A stretch of DNA of 52,412 nt from assembly GCA_000437555.1 (NCBI GenBank), contig FR901028.1:205183-257594 (forward strand). Reading direction: 5' to 3'. The notes beneath the pieces were generated by a model, which was not told the origin of the DNA, made no database searches, and was given only the letters and a program-made list of their open reading frames with translations. How positions within the stretch are numbered: position 1 is the first letter of the stretch; every line of letters starts with the position of its first letter. The translations under genes and the position numbers were made by a program. Shown here one piece after another: positions 9,418-17,473 of the stretch. The stretch comes from Acidaminococcus sp. CAG:917. GTDB lineage: Bacteria; Bacillota; Clostridia; Christensenellales; CAG-917.

Positions 9418-9426
9418 CATTATAAT
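9398..9426 (+). promoter_or_regulatory. Consensus promoter of the PH-domain gene
   Basis: Perfect TTGACA (9398-9403), 17-bp spacer, perfect TATAAT (9421-9426). The spacer contains an operator dyad, so a strong promoter appears to be held off by a repressor. Confidence 0.92.
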
Positions 9427-9453
9427 GAAAGCATAAATATTTCGGAGGAAGAG

Positions 9454-9867
9454 ATGGGAAAATACATCGATAAAAATTTAAGCAGAAACGAACAAATTAT
9501 AGTAAAAGCCAAGTTTTCTATTTTCGGCGGATTGATAGGCATATTCATTAATGAGCTTGCCGTCACAAACAAGAACGTGGTCGGTAAAGCGGGCTTCATC
9601 AGAAAAAAGACAATGTCAAGTCCTTTAGATAAAGTTCAGAACATCAGTGTTTCCAAAGGTTTGTTCGGTAGTATATTCGGATACGGCAAGGTGAGAATCG
9701 ATACCACATCCGGAACTTATTGTTTCAGAGCGGTCAAGAAACCCGACCAATTCAAAAATGCGGTATTGAATCAAATTGAAGCTTACGAACAAGACAAGGT
9801 AAAAAGACAAGCAACAGAGATGGCTCAGGCTATGTCTGCCGCAATGAATACAGCTAAAACAAACTAA
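9454..9867 (+). CDS. PH domain-containing protein (YdbS/bPH_2-like)
   Basis: 137 residues. After a short polar N-terminus comes a hydrophobic stretch (about residues 22-37, GGLIGIFI), then a bacterial pleckstrin-homology-like core. That core has LAVTNKNVV, the SPLDKVQNISVSKGLFGSIFGYG segment (in part) and a strand pair RIDTTSG. The SPLDKVQNI...GKVxI pattern is typical of the bPH_2 family. The C-terminal 30 residues are helical and Gln/Ala/Met-rich. Bacterial PH-domain proteins are often membrane-associated or induced by envelope stress; the role here is unknown. CGGAGG precedes ATG. Expression is probably controlled by the divergent XRE repressor through the operators at 9347-9417. Confidence 0.82.
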   Translation: MGKYIDKNLSRNEQIIVKAKFSIFGGLIGIFINELAVTNKNVVGKAGFIRKKTMSSPLDKVQNISVSKGLFGSIFGYGKVRIDTTSGTYCFRAVKKPDQFKNAVLNQIEAYEQDKVKRQATEMAQAMSAAMNTAKTN

Positions 9868-9927
9868 CATATAAATCGAACGAAAAGATAAAATGTGCCT
9901 CTAGTTTAAGCATAAGCTGTTTCCCCT

Positions 9928-9954
9928 GTAAAAGCCTCGTTTTGAGGCTTTTAC
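9928..9954. terminator. Strong hairpin after the PH-domain gene
   Basis: Perfect 11-bp stem GTAAAAGCCTC/GAGGCTTTTAC with loop GTTTT. The T run lies inside the 3' arm and the following bases are GATAAA, so it is either a weak-tailed terminator or an mRNA-stabilising hairpin. Confidence 0.6.
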
Positions 9955-10192
9955 GATAAAAAATCAATTTAAATCAAATGTTGTGAGGTAGCTTTAAAAA
10001 ATCGGAAAAGATCGGAACCAAAAATCTTAATCCAATAAATCTAATAAAAATAGTATTCTCGCTATCTCGCGCAAAAAAAACCGCTAGTCAATAGCGGTTT
10101 TTTTATAATGAAAACAAGTTATTAAATTGTTTTAGTCATAGGCTTAAATTGTTTTAAAGCAAAGAATTTGTTTTTTGTTTTTTGCCTTTCAA
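9955..10192. terminator. Convergent intergenic region with bidirectional terminator at 10073-10104
   Basis: CCGCTA/TAGCGG with a 5-nt loop, seven or more A before and seven T after, at 10073-10104. It can terminate transcription from both sides: the PH-domain gene and the alcohol dehydrogenase gene. The rest is AT-rich with no gene seen. Confidence 0.85.
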
Positions 10193-11374
10193 TTAAAACG
10201 CTTCTTTTAAAATTTCGATAACCTGTTCCTTTGTCGCCATAATCGGATTTACGACGATTGCTCCGTCGTTGATTGCCGTCTGAGCGATTGCGTCGAATTG
10301 GTCTTCCGTAACTTTTGCGTCGGAGAGCTTTGTGGGAAGTCCGACAGATTCAAACTGTTTGATGAATGCGGTGACAAATTCGATAGCCTTTTGCGCTCTT
10401 TCCTCTTTGGGGGTGGTGGCGTAAATTTCGGCACCCGCCAACGGGAGCAAAAGCTCGGCATAGGCAGGCTTTAACGTTTCAAGATTAAATTTCATAACGT
10501 GCGGCAAAAGTATTGACATAGCAATTCCGTGAGGGACGTGTGCCACACCGCCGACGGCGTGTCCTATTGCATGAACGAGTCCAACCATAGAGTTTGAAAA
10601 AGCAATTCCCGCCATTGTCGCCGCGTTACTCATAGCGAGACGGTATTCGTGATTTCCGCCTTCAAGCACGGCTTTAGGCAGGAAAGTGGTGATAAGACGA
10701 ATAGCCGCAAAAGCATAGCTTTGAGAAAGCGGATTTTTTTGCAGGCAGGTATAACCTTCGATGGCATGGACGAGAGCGTCAACGCCGGTATTCGCCGTGA
10801 TTTTGGGAGGCATAGTCTCCGTCATGCGGGGGTCGAGCACCGCAAAGTCGGGGAGCAGGTCATAGCTGATAAACTCCATTTTGACGTTTTTGTCGGGGTT
10901 TGCGATAACCGCCACGTTTGTGCATTCGCTTCCCGTTCCGCTTGTGGTGGGAATAACGGCAAAGGCGATGCGGTCTTTGCGGGGAAGGGAATCAAGCCCC
11001 ATATAATCCATAATGTCGGTTCCGCCCTGTTCGATGACTATTCTTAGTCCTTTGGCGGTATCGATAACGCTTCCGCCTCCGAGAGCGATGATTGAGTCGC
11101 AACCTTTGGCTTTAAAAATCCCAGCTATTTCGTTGATGACTTTGATAGAGCTGTCGGGCGGAATTTCGGTATAAGTTTCGGTAACGTCGATATCGAAACC
11201 TTTGAAAGCTTTTTGCACTTTATCCAAGGTGCCGCATTTGGCGAGAATGGCATCGGTGAGCACGATAGGCTTTTTTGCGCCCATCATTTTGAGCTCGTGG
11301 GGGAGATTTTCGAGTGCGTTTTCTCCCGACATGATTTTAACGGAATTTAAAAATTCATAATATTTGGGTAACAT
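10193..11374 (-). CDS. Iron-containing alcohol dehydrogenase
   Basis: 393-residue group III (Fe-ADH) NAD(P)-dependent oxidoreductase, cytosolic. Visible family features are GGGSVIDTAKG (nucleotide binding, about residues 98-108), TTSGTGSECTNVAV (about 141-154) and the histidine-rich metal region: DALVHAIEGY, then VHAIGHAVGG and HGIAMS. The length fits the family. The substrate (alcohol, butanol, propanediol or lactaldehyde) cannot be read from sequence. AGGAGG overlaps the stop of the upstream gene, 9 nt away, so the two form an operon with the SCP2-like gene first. It ends at the bidirectional terminator at 10073-10104. Confidence 0.93.
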   Translation of the reverse strand: MLPKYYEFLNSVKIMSGENALENLPHELKMMGAKKPIVLTDAILAKCGTLDKVQKAFKGFDIDVTETYTEIPPDSSIKVINEIAGIFKAKGCDSIIALGGGSVIDTAKGLRIVIEQGGTDIMDYMGLDSLPRKDRIAFAVIPTTSGTGSECTNVAVIANPDKNVKMEFISYDLLPDFAVLDPRMTETMPPKITANTGVDALVHAIEGYTCLQKNPLSQSYAFAAIRLITTFLPKAVLEGGNHEYRLAMSNAATMAGIAFSNSMVGLVHAIGHAVGGVAHVPHGIAMSILLPHVMKFNLETLKPAYAELLLPLAGAEIYATTPKEERAQKAIEFVTAFIKQFESVGLPTKLSDAKVTEDQFDAIAQTAINDGAIVVNPIMATKEQVIEILKEAF

Positions 11375-11383
11375 GTTTTCCTC

Positions 11384-11923
11384 CTAAAAAAGCGTTCCGC
11401 ACAAAAAACGGACAGAATTGACCTGTTTAGGCGGAATGGGGTTCATAAGTTTTTTTGCCATCGCTTTCGGGAACAGATATCCCTCGACGATATTGATAAT
11501 ACGGACGATTGCAAGAATTTTATACAAATCGCCCTTTACGGTGAAGCGGTGCTGAGCATATCCTGCCGCAAGTCCCATGCCGCCCGTGAACATTTTAAAC
11601 GCGCTGTTCAATCCCTTAAAAGAGATGGTCATCGTCGCTTCCTCGTCATAGGAGCCGATTCTCGAAAAAGGCTTTTGGTCTTTTTTCCCGAAAATCATTG
11701 TCGGGCCGACAGGGGAGATGGTAAGTTTGACAGAGAAATCGTCGCCTATGGCGTCAATATCCTGTTTTATCCTCGAATCCACCTTATAGCCGTAGCAGAT
11801 ACCCTTGCCGAGCAATTTCATAACGAGCTTGCAAACAGAGCGTTTGAAACCGCCGGGAACTTTCGTTTTGGGGGCTTTCGCTTCCTGCGTGATTTGAGTA
11901 GGATTTTCACTAACTTCTGTCAT
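11384..11923 (-). CDS. SCP2-like lipid-binding-domain protein
   Basis: 179 residues. A polar N-terminal 30 residues is followed by a compact alpha/beta domain with strands DFSVKLTISP and EATMTISFKGLNSAF, then a helix-rich end. The pattern (a strand of type xFxVKL, then TMTISFK, then RFTVKGDLYK) resembles the SCP2 sterol-carrier fold, which in bacteria can bind lipids or CoA esters. There is no signal peptide. CGGAGG lies upstream of ATG. It is the first gene of a two-gene operon with iron alcohol dehydrogenase, suggesting a shared hydrophobic alcohol or aldehyde substrate, which is inference. Confidence 0.6.
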   Translation of the reverse strand: MTEVSENPTQITQEAKAPKTKVPGGFKRSVCKLVMKLLGKGICYGYKVDSRIKQDIDAIGDDFSVKLTISPVGPTMIFGKKDQKPFSRIGSYDEEATMTISFKGLNSAFKMFTGGMGLAAGYAQHRFTVKGDLYKILAIVRIINIVEGYLFPKAMAKKLMNPIPPKQVNSVRFLCGTLF

Positions 11924-11959
11924 TGAAACCTCCGATATAAAATACTGTAACTAAAAATT

Positions 11960-11988
11960 ATTATATAATAACAAATTAAAAATTTCAA
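11960..11988 (-). promoter_or_regulatory. Promoter for the SCP2-like/alcohol dehydrogenase operon
   Basis: On the minus strand TTGAAA (11988-11983), 17-bp spacer, TATAAT (11965-11960), about 40 bp upstream of the start codon. Confidence 0.8.
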
Positions 11989-12242
11989 TTAAAATCTTAA
12001 ATTCGTATAAAATAATAAGCAATCCCAAAAGAGGGTTTGCTTTTCAACCGACGCCAAATAAAAAGACGCGGCGAAATTTAATACTGTTTAAGGAAACGGC
12101 AGGAATGATTATTGATACGCTTTATAAAAAGCATTGTTTTTTCTTATTGCAGTTCAATTAGAAAAAAATTTCCATATATTGGTTAGTTTAATAAAAAGCT
12201 TAAAAAAACATTAAAAAATCACGTTTTAGCTTTGTTGTATTG

Positions 12243-12271
12243 TTGACAAGCTAAAAGAAAAAAAGTAAAAT
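12243..12271 (+). promoter_or_regulatory. Promoter of the purine-riboswitch transcript
   Basis: TTGACA (12243-12248), 17-bp spacer, TAAAAT (12266-12271). A start point near 12278 would place the aptamer (12289) at the very 5' end of the mRNA. Confidence 0.82.
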
Positions 12272-12288
12272 TAAATTAAAGTTAAAAA

Positions 12289-12355
12289 GCCAATATAATT
12301 AGGAAAATACGGTTTCAAGTTTCTACCAAACACCTTAAATGTTTTACTATTGTGC
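12289..12355 (+). ncRNA. Purine riboswitch aptamer, guanine/hypoxanthine type
   Basis: Matches the purine aptamer in order. P1 is GCCAAT/ATTGTGC with one bulge. J1/2 is TATAAT. P2 carries loop AATACGG (12307-12313, with the GG for loop-loop contact). The invariant J2/3 is TTTCTACC, preceded by AAG. P3 is AAAC/GTTT with loop ACCTTAAAT (CC partner). J3/1 is ACTAT. The base equivalent to position 74 is C, which specifies guanine or hypoxanthine, not adenine. It sits upstream of an AzgA-type purine permease, its expected target. P1 and P2 are A/U-rich and look weak. Confidence 0.9.
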
Positions 12356-12370
12356 GGTTTGAAATTTTGA

Positions 12371-12402
12371 ATGCACGCAGCTGCGTGCTTTATGTTTTTT
12401 TT
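12371..12402 (+). terminator. Expression-platform terminator of the purine riboswitch
   Basis: Perfect 16-bp palindrome GCACGC-AGCT-GCGTGC at 12373-12388, followed by TTTATG and eight T. It lies 17 bp past the aptamer. GTGC in the 3' strand of P1 can pair with GCAC in the 5' arm of this stem, a possible (short) antiterminator. That predicts ligand-induced termination, inferred from the layout. Confidence 0.82.
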
Positions 12403-12453
12403 GTTATTGTTTTAGCGTTTTAATTTATATCTTACTCAATTTGGAGGTTTTCT

Positions 12454-14202
12454 ATGACAGAAATGAATCAAGAACCGAACGTAGAAGAAACCAAGGTTCA
12501 AGACGTCAAAGCCGCAGAAACCGAAGAAGTACAAGAGAATGCCGAGGTTGAAACCGTCGTCACCGAACAAGGCGAAGCGGCTGTTAAACCCAAAAACAAG
12601 TTTGTTGCGTCTCTCGACAATTTCTTCCAGATTTCTGCAAGACAGTCTTCCTTCCGTGCGGAAATCGTCGGCGGTGTGACCACGTTCTTTGCAATGTGCT
12701 ACATTTTGTTCGTCAACCCCACATCGATGATAGGCGACTATCTTGACGGCGTCTATACGTCAGAAGTGACAATTTTGGCGTCGCTCAGAAGCGGTATCTT
12801 CATCGGCACGGCTATCGGCGCAATAATCGGAACGCTTCTTATGGCGTTACTTGCCAGAATGCCTTACGCCCAAGCTCCCGGTATGGGACTTAATGCATTC
12901 TTCTGCACTGTATTTATGGCAGGTGCTCTCGGCGGAACAATCGTCGACGGAGTTGAGGCTCAATATCAGGCAGGTCTTGCCGTCATCTTTGTGGCAGGTC
13001 TCCTCTTCTTGCTCATCTCGCTTACGGGACTTCGTGAAAAGATTGCAAAAGCAATCCCCATGGGTCTCAAAAAGGCAATTTCGGCAGGTATCGGTCTGTT
13101 TATTGCCTATATCGGTTTCCAGAATGCCGGCGTTATCGTGGCAAGCCCCTACACCGTTTCTGCTTTGGGTAACCTCAACGTATACAACGGCGGAGCAACA
13201 TGGTATTCTATTTCGCCTATTTTAATCAGCTTTATCACGTTGCTCATCATGGGTATTTTGAGATACTTCGGCAAAAACAATAAAGTAGGCAAAGCATTTG
13301 CAAGTGCTAACGTCATAATTGCAATCGTTGCCGGCACGCTTTTGTATTATCTCTTCAATATCGGCAATGATGCGGCTTTCAGCGCGTTTACTAACGGACT
13401 TCCCAGCCCGATTACCGCATTTGAAAACTTCGGCAACTACAGCATAGGCCGTGGCTTCCTCGGTTTCCAATATTGGACAGCTGGCGTTGCTCTCGACCTT
13501 GTTATCTTGATTATCACTTTCTGTCTTATCGATATGTTCGATACGCTCGGAACTCTCCAAGGCACCGCAACGGAAGCGGGACTTTTGGACGAGAACGGCG
13601 TTCCTCAAAAAATCAAAGAATGTCTTTGGTCTGACTCTATCGCCACCGTCGCAGGCGCAGTCGTCGGTACTTCCACCGTCACCACGTTCGTCGAATCGGC
13701 TTCCGGTGTTTCCGCAGGTGCAAGAACGGGATTCAGCTCGCTTGTCGTTGCTTTCTTGTTCATCATCGCCATGTTCTTAAGCCCGCTCGCTTCAATCATT
13801 CCTTCGGCGGCTACTTCTGCGGCTCTTGTCTACGTCGGCGTTTTGATGCTCGGAAACATTAAAGATATCGACTTCAAAGACATGACTATCACAATCCCCG
13901 CATTTTTAATCGTTATTATGATGCCGCTTTCTTACTCTATTTCAAACGGTATCGGTATCGGTCTTATCGCCTACACAATCTTGAAGTTCTTCAAAGTATT
14001 GACTTCGGGCAAAGAGGGTATCAAGGCATACTACGGCTTTGAAACCGTCGAACTCACCGAAGAAGAAAAGGCCGAAAGAGCCGCAAAGAACAAAAAAGCC
14101 AAGGACACCAAAAAGGTTTACGGCGAATTCCTTGGCGGCGACTTGCTCATTTTGGTTATCTCCCTGTTGTTCGTCTTGAGATTCTTGATGACGACGGTAT
14201 AA
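12454..14202 (+). CDS. NCS2/AzgA-family purine (guanine/hypoxanthine) permease
   Basis: 582-residue polytopic symporter for purine bases in the inner membrane. A 50-residue acidic N-terminal extension precedes the core, which begins RAEIVGGVTTFFAMCYILFVNP. The core has AQAPGMGLNAFF, the AVVGTSTVTTFVES segment and the glycine-rich SASGVSAGARTG region typical of AzgA proteins, and about 12 membrane segments. Usual AzgA members are 430-480 residues. The extra length comes from the N-terminal extension and a lysine-rich loop before the final helix. Codon use (GGT, CTC, TTC) looks more biased than in neighbours, suggesting high expression. GGAGG precedes ATG. Control by the guanine riboswitch supports guanine/hypoxanthine as substrate. 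Confidence 0.93.
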   Translation: MTEMNQEPNVEETKVQDVKAAETEEVQENAEVETVVTEQGEAAVKPKNKFVASLDNFFQISARQSSFRAEIVGGVTTFFAMCYILFVNPTSMIGDYLDGVYTSEVTILASLRSGIFIGTAIGAIIGTLLMALLARMPYAQAPGMGLNAFFCTVFMAGALGGTIVDGVEAQYQAGLAVIFVAGLLFLLISLTGLREKIAKAIPMGLKKAISAGIGLFIAYIGFQNAGVIVASPYTVSALGNLNVYNGGATWYSISPILISFITLLIMGILRYFGKNNKVGKAFASANVIIAIVAGTLLYYLFNIGNDAAFSAFTNGLPSPITAFENFGNYSIGRGFLGFQYWTAGVALDLVILIITFCLIDMFDTLGTLQGTATEAGLLDENGVPQKIKECLWSDSIATVAGAVVGTSTVTTFVESASGVSAGARTGFSSLVVAFLFIIAMFLSPLASIIPSAATSAALVYVGVLMLGNIKDIDFKDMTITIPAFLIVIMMPLSYSISNGIGIGLIAYTILKFFKVLTSGKEGIKAYYGFETVELTEEEKAERAAKNKKAKDTKKVYGEFLGGDLLILVISLLFVLRFLMTTV

Positions 14203-14220
14203 TCCAAAGAACAAAAAGCG

Positions 14221-14247
14221 AAAAGGACTGCGTTGCAGTCCTTTTTT
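14221..14247 (+). terminator. Terminator after the purine permease
   Basis: GGACTGC/GCAGTCC with a 3-nt loop and six T. Confidence 0.9.
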
Positions 14248-14410
14248 GTTTATAAAACTAAAAGTATCATAAACTGTCCAAAGCAAAAATATCACAGTTT
14301 AAATTATAAATCGTCTTGTCGCCCGATAAAAAATATAAATCATTAAAAAAATAAATGATTTTTTAACAAACGTGGTATATTATATCTCATATAATTTCAA
14401 AAATACGCCC

Positions 14411-14445
14411 GATTGATAAAATGCCTTTGTCATTTTACATCAATC
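14411..14445. repeat. Inverted repeat upstream of the XRE-cupin promoter
   Basis: GATTGAT-AAAATG (14411-14423) and CATTTT-AC-ATCAATC (14431-14445) form an imperfect dyad ending 6 bp before the -35. Its position suits an operator or activator site for the downstream regulator. Confidence 0.45.
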
Positions 14446-14451
14446 ACTATA

Positions 14452-14481
14452 TTGACAATTTTATTAAAAGCGTTATATAAT
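14452..14481 (+). promoter_or_regulatory. Promoter of the XRE-cupin gene
   Basis: TTGACA (14452-14457), 18-bp spacer, TATAAT (14476-14481), 17 bp before the start codon. Confidence 0.9.
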
Positions 14482-14498
14482 CGACACGGAGGCTAAAT

Positions 14499-15059
14499 AT
14501 GTCAAACACATTGGAAATAGCAGAAAGATTAAAAGGCTTAAGAGAAATCGAAGAGGTTTCTGTTGAGGAAATGGCAAACGTTTGCTCTATGACAAAAGAG
14601 GAATATTCCCGCTATGAAGAGGGCAAGGTGGATTTCAGCGTCACTATGCTCTGTAAGTGCGCCGACCGTCTCGGCGTAGACGTTACCGCTCTCTTTACGG
14701 GACACACGCCCAAACTTAAAGGACACAGTATAGTAAGAAAAGGCGAAGGTCTTAAAGTTGAAAGACGTCAAAGTTTCAGCTATCAGCACCTCGCTTCCAC
14801 ATTCAGAGGCAGGCTCGGAGAGCCGTTTGAAGTTGTCGCACCTTTCAACAAGGACGAACAGGATAAAGAAATCGCACTTTCCACCCACGAGGGTCAGGAA
14901 ATGGATTATATCTTAGAGGGAAGCTTAAAGATTGTCATCAACGGTCACACCGACGTTTTAAACGAGGGTGATACGGTGTTTTACGACAGTTCTCAACCGC
15001 ACGGTATGATTGCCACGGGCGGAAAGCCTTGCAGATTTTTGGCAATTCTCTTTAAATAA
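14499..15059 (+). CDS. XRE-family regulator with C-terminal cupin sensor domain
   Basis: 186 residues. An N-terminal helix-turn-helix (about residues 8-68, SVEEMANVCSMTKEEYSRYE) is joined to a C-terminal cupin_2 barrel (about 110-186). The barrel carries the motifs HEGQEMDYILEGSLKIVING and PHGMIATGG, so a small-molecule or metal-binding pocket is plausible. Such HTH-cupin proteins in Clostridia often regulate or neighbour metabolic genes. Here GH31 glycosidase follows 90 bp downstream on the same strand. GGAGG precedes ATG. The ligand and targets are unknown; the inverted repeat at 14411-14445 is a candidate binding site. Confidence 0.88.
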   Translation: MSNTLEIAERLKGLREIEEVSVEEMANVCSMTKEEYSRYEEGKVDFSVTMLCKCADRLGVDVTALFTGHTPKLKGHSIVRKGEGLKVERRQSFSYQHLASTFRGRLGEPFEVVAPFNKDEQDKEIALSTHEGQEMDYILEGSLKIVINGHTDVLNEGDTVFYDSSQPHGMIATGGKPCRFLAILFK

Positions 15060-15151
15060 ATTCCGCTTAGGCACGGCGTATAATCAAGTTTTAAAGGCGT
15101 CTAAAAAAGCGTTAAATTTAGCGGCTTGAAAGACGAATCAAAGCATTGTTT

Positions 15152-17401
15152 ATGGAAAGATTTAAAATCTCTATCGAAAAAGCAGACGAAAGCAAAATCG
15201 TCTCTAATAAAGATTATCGCATTACCGTTATCTCCGACAGGCTTTTCAGGGTGGAGATAGGTAAATTTTGCGACAATCCCACTCAGGCGGTGATAAGCCG
15301 CAACTGGGGCAGACCGCAGTTTAGCGTTGTGCAAAAAAAGTGCGGAGCGGTTATCGAAACGGAATATGTTAAATTCAGCTATGACAACGTTTTGAAAACC
15401 GTCAAAATTTTCGATAAAGTAAAAAACAAAAATCTAAGCGACAGGGGCAATTTAAAGGGAACGGTTCGCACGCTCGACTTCAGGCTCGGAGCCGTCAAGC
15501 TGCCCGACGGTCTTATGGCAAAGGGCGGCGTTTCGATTTATGACGACTCAAAGTCGCTTGCCCTAAATGAGGACGGAACGCTCTTTAAAAGAAGGGGCGA
15601 GGATTATTATATCTTTGCTTACGGCGACGACTATATCGGCTGTTTAAAAGACTTCTTTTCACTGACGGGTTATCCGCCGCTTCTTCCCAAATACGCTCTT
15701 TCAAACTGGTGGTCAAGGTATTATCCCTATTCGGAAGAGAGTTATCTTGCCCTCATGAAAAAGTTTAAGGACGAAAAAGTGCCTATCACCGTTGCCACAG
15801 TCGATATGGATTGGCATATTGTATCCGACGTCCCTAAGGAATACAAGGCGTCAAATCCTTTGCAGGGAGCAGGTTGGACGGGATATACCTGGAACGAAAA
15901 ACTTTTTCCCGATTACAAAAGATTTTTAAAGAGCTTGCACGATATGGGGCTTGCCGTGACACTCAATCTTCACCCTCGTGACGGAGTGAGAGCTTTTGAG
16001 GCTCCTTATGAGGAAATGGCGAAAGCCAACGGCATAGACCCTGCCACAAAAAAGACTGTCGAATTTGATTTGACCGACAAAAAGTTTTTGGAGAGTTATT
16101 TCGACGTTCTTCATCGCCCTTACGAAAAGGACGGCGTAAACTTTTGGTGGATAGACTGGCAGCAGGGCACGAAGTCCAAAATGAAAGGGCTTGACCCTCT
16201 TTGGGCGTTAAACCACTATCATTTCCTCGACAGCAAGGCAAACGGCGACGGACTCATTCTTTCGAGATACGCCGGCATAGGCTCGCACCGCTATCCGCTC
16301 GGCTTTTCGGGCGATTGCATAGTAGCGTGGAAAAGTCTTAAATTTCAACCTTATTTTACCGTGACGGCGTCAAACGTAGGATATACGTGGTGGTCGCACG
16401 ACATTGGCGGTCACATATTCGGCAAGGGCGACGACGAGCTGTATTTAAGGTGGCTTCAGTTCGGAGTGTTCTCGCCCATAAACAGGCTTCACAGTTCGTC
16501 GGGCGATTTCACGGGCAAAGAGCCGTGGCTCTATCGCCGCGACGTTGCCGAAACAGCCGAGGAGTTTTTGAGGCTCCGTCACTCGCTTTTGCCTTATATA
16601 AACACGGCAAACTACCTTACGCACGCTCAAGGCGTTCCTCTTATGACGCCGATGTATTATAAACATAAAGACAAAGCCGCGTATAAGGTGAAAAACGAAT
16701 ATTATTTCGGCAGCGAGATTATAGTAAACCCGATAACCAGCAAAATCAAAGCGCCGTTTAACAGGGCGGGCGTAAAAACCTATCTCCCCGACGGCGTATG
16801 GATTGACCTTTTCACGGGCGACCGCTATAAGGGCGCAAAAACATTGAAGCTGTGGAGAAAGACTTCCGGCATACCCGTTTTGCTTAAAGAGGGCGCAATA
16901 GTCCCCACGCTCACCGACGGCACTCAAAACAAACTCGACTACGAAGACCTTACCGTTTACGTAAGTTTAGGAAACAACGTTTATACCTTAACAGACGAAA
17001 ACGGTAAGATAGAATATAAACAAACCTATCAGAACGGAAAGGCAGAGTTGGAGATTGTTTCCGATTTAAAGGGACTTAAAGCGCAGACTGTAAAGTTTAT
17101 CGGAGTAGATAGCGCTTTGGTTAAAGTGGATTCAAAAAGCGTCGATTTAAACGGCATAGTTTTTGACGGAGGCTCGCACAGGATAACACTCGAGGAAATC
17201 AAAGAGAAAGTCGCCAAAGATTTTAAAGAAAGGCTTATCGACATAATGCAGGATTATCACATATTCATACCTTTAAGGCACCTGCTCTTTAAGTCAATCA
17301 AAAAGGCAAAGACGGCAGATGAGGCAAAAGCCGCCGTAAAGCGTTCGCTGCTTAGGGGCGACGTGAAGAGCGCAATGCTCGAAGCGCTCGAGATATTTTA
17401 A
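15152..17401 (+). CDS. Glycoside hydrolase family 31 (alpha-glucosidase/alpha-xylosidase type)
   Basis: Retaining exo-glycosidase, cytosolic (no signal peptide). With the ATG at 15152 it has 749 residues. The catalytic barrel carries nucleophile Asp335 in FWWIDWQQG and acid/base Asp388 in GFSGD, with the family-typical WWSHDIGGH and NRLHSSSGD segments following. The N-terminal beta domain is shorter than in many GH31 enzymes. After the C-terminal beta domains there is a ~70-residue helical tail (ending SAMLEALEIF) that I do not associate with GH31. The ribosome site is weak. TATAAT at 15079-15084 could start its own transcript, or it is read through from the XRE-cupin gene. Substrate specificity is not readable. 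Confidence 0.92.
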   Translation: MERFKISIEKADESKIVSNKDYRITVISDRLFRVEIGKFCDNPTQAVISRNWGRPQFSVVQKKCGAVIETEYVKFSYDNVLKTVKIFDKVKNKNLSDRGNLKGTVRTLDFRLGAVKLPDGLMAKGGVSIYDDSKSLALNEDGTLFKRRGEDYYIFAYGDDYIGCLKDFFSLTGYPPLLPKYALSNWWSRYYPYSEESYLALMKKFKDEKVPITVATVDMDWHIVSDVPKEYKASNPLQGAGWTGYTWNEKLFPDYKRFLKSLHDMGLAVTLNLHPRDGVRAFEAPYEEMAKANGIDPATKKTVEFDLTDKKFLESYFDVLHRPYEKDGVNFWWIDWQQGTKSKMKGLDPLWALNHYHFLDSKANGDGLILSRYAGIGSHRYPLGFSGDCIVAWKSLKFQPYFTVTASNVGYTWWSHDIGGHIFGKGDDELYLRWLQFGVFSPINRLHSSSGDFTGKEPWLYRRDVAETAEEFLRLRHSLLPYINTANYLTHAQGVPLMTPMYYKHKDKAAYKVKNEYYFGSEIIVNPITSKIKAPFNRAGVKTYLPDGVWIDLFTGDRYKGAKTLKLWRKTSGIPVLLKEGAIVPTLTDGTQNKLDYEDLTVYVSLGNNVYTLTDENGKIEYKQTYQNGKAELEIVSDLKGLKAQTVKFIGVDSALVKVDSKSVDLNGIVFDGGSHRITLEEIKEKVAKDFKERLIDIMQDYHIFIPLRHLLFKSIKKAKTADEAKAAVKRSLLRGDVKSAMLEALEIF

Positions 17402-17438
17402 AATTTGATAAAAACAAATTGTGACGGCCGTGACGGAG

Positions 17439-17467
17439 TTGACAATCTGCCACGGCGATATTATTAT
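17439..17467 (+). promoter_or_regulatory. Promoter directly before the small unknown gene (leaderless layout)
   Basis: TTGACA (17439-17444), 17-bp spacer, TATTAT (17462-17467), then 6 nt to ATG at 17474. The predicted start point coincides with the start codon. Confidence 0.6.
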
Positions 17468-17473
17468 TTAGAT

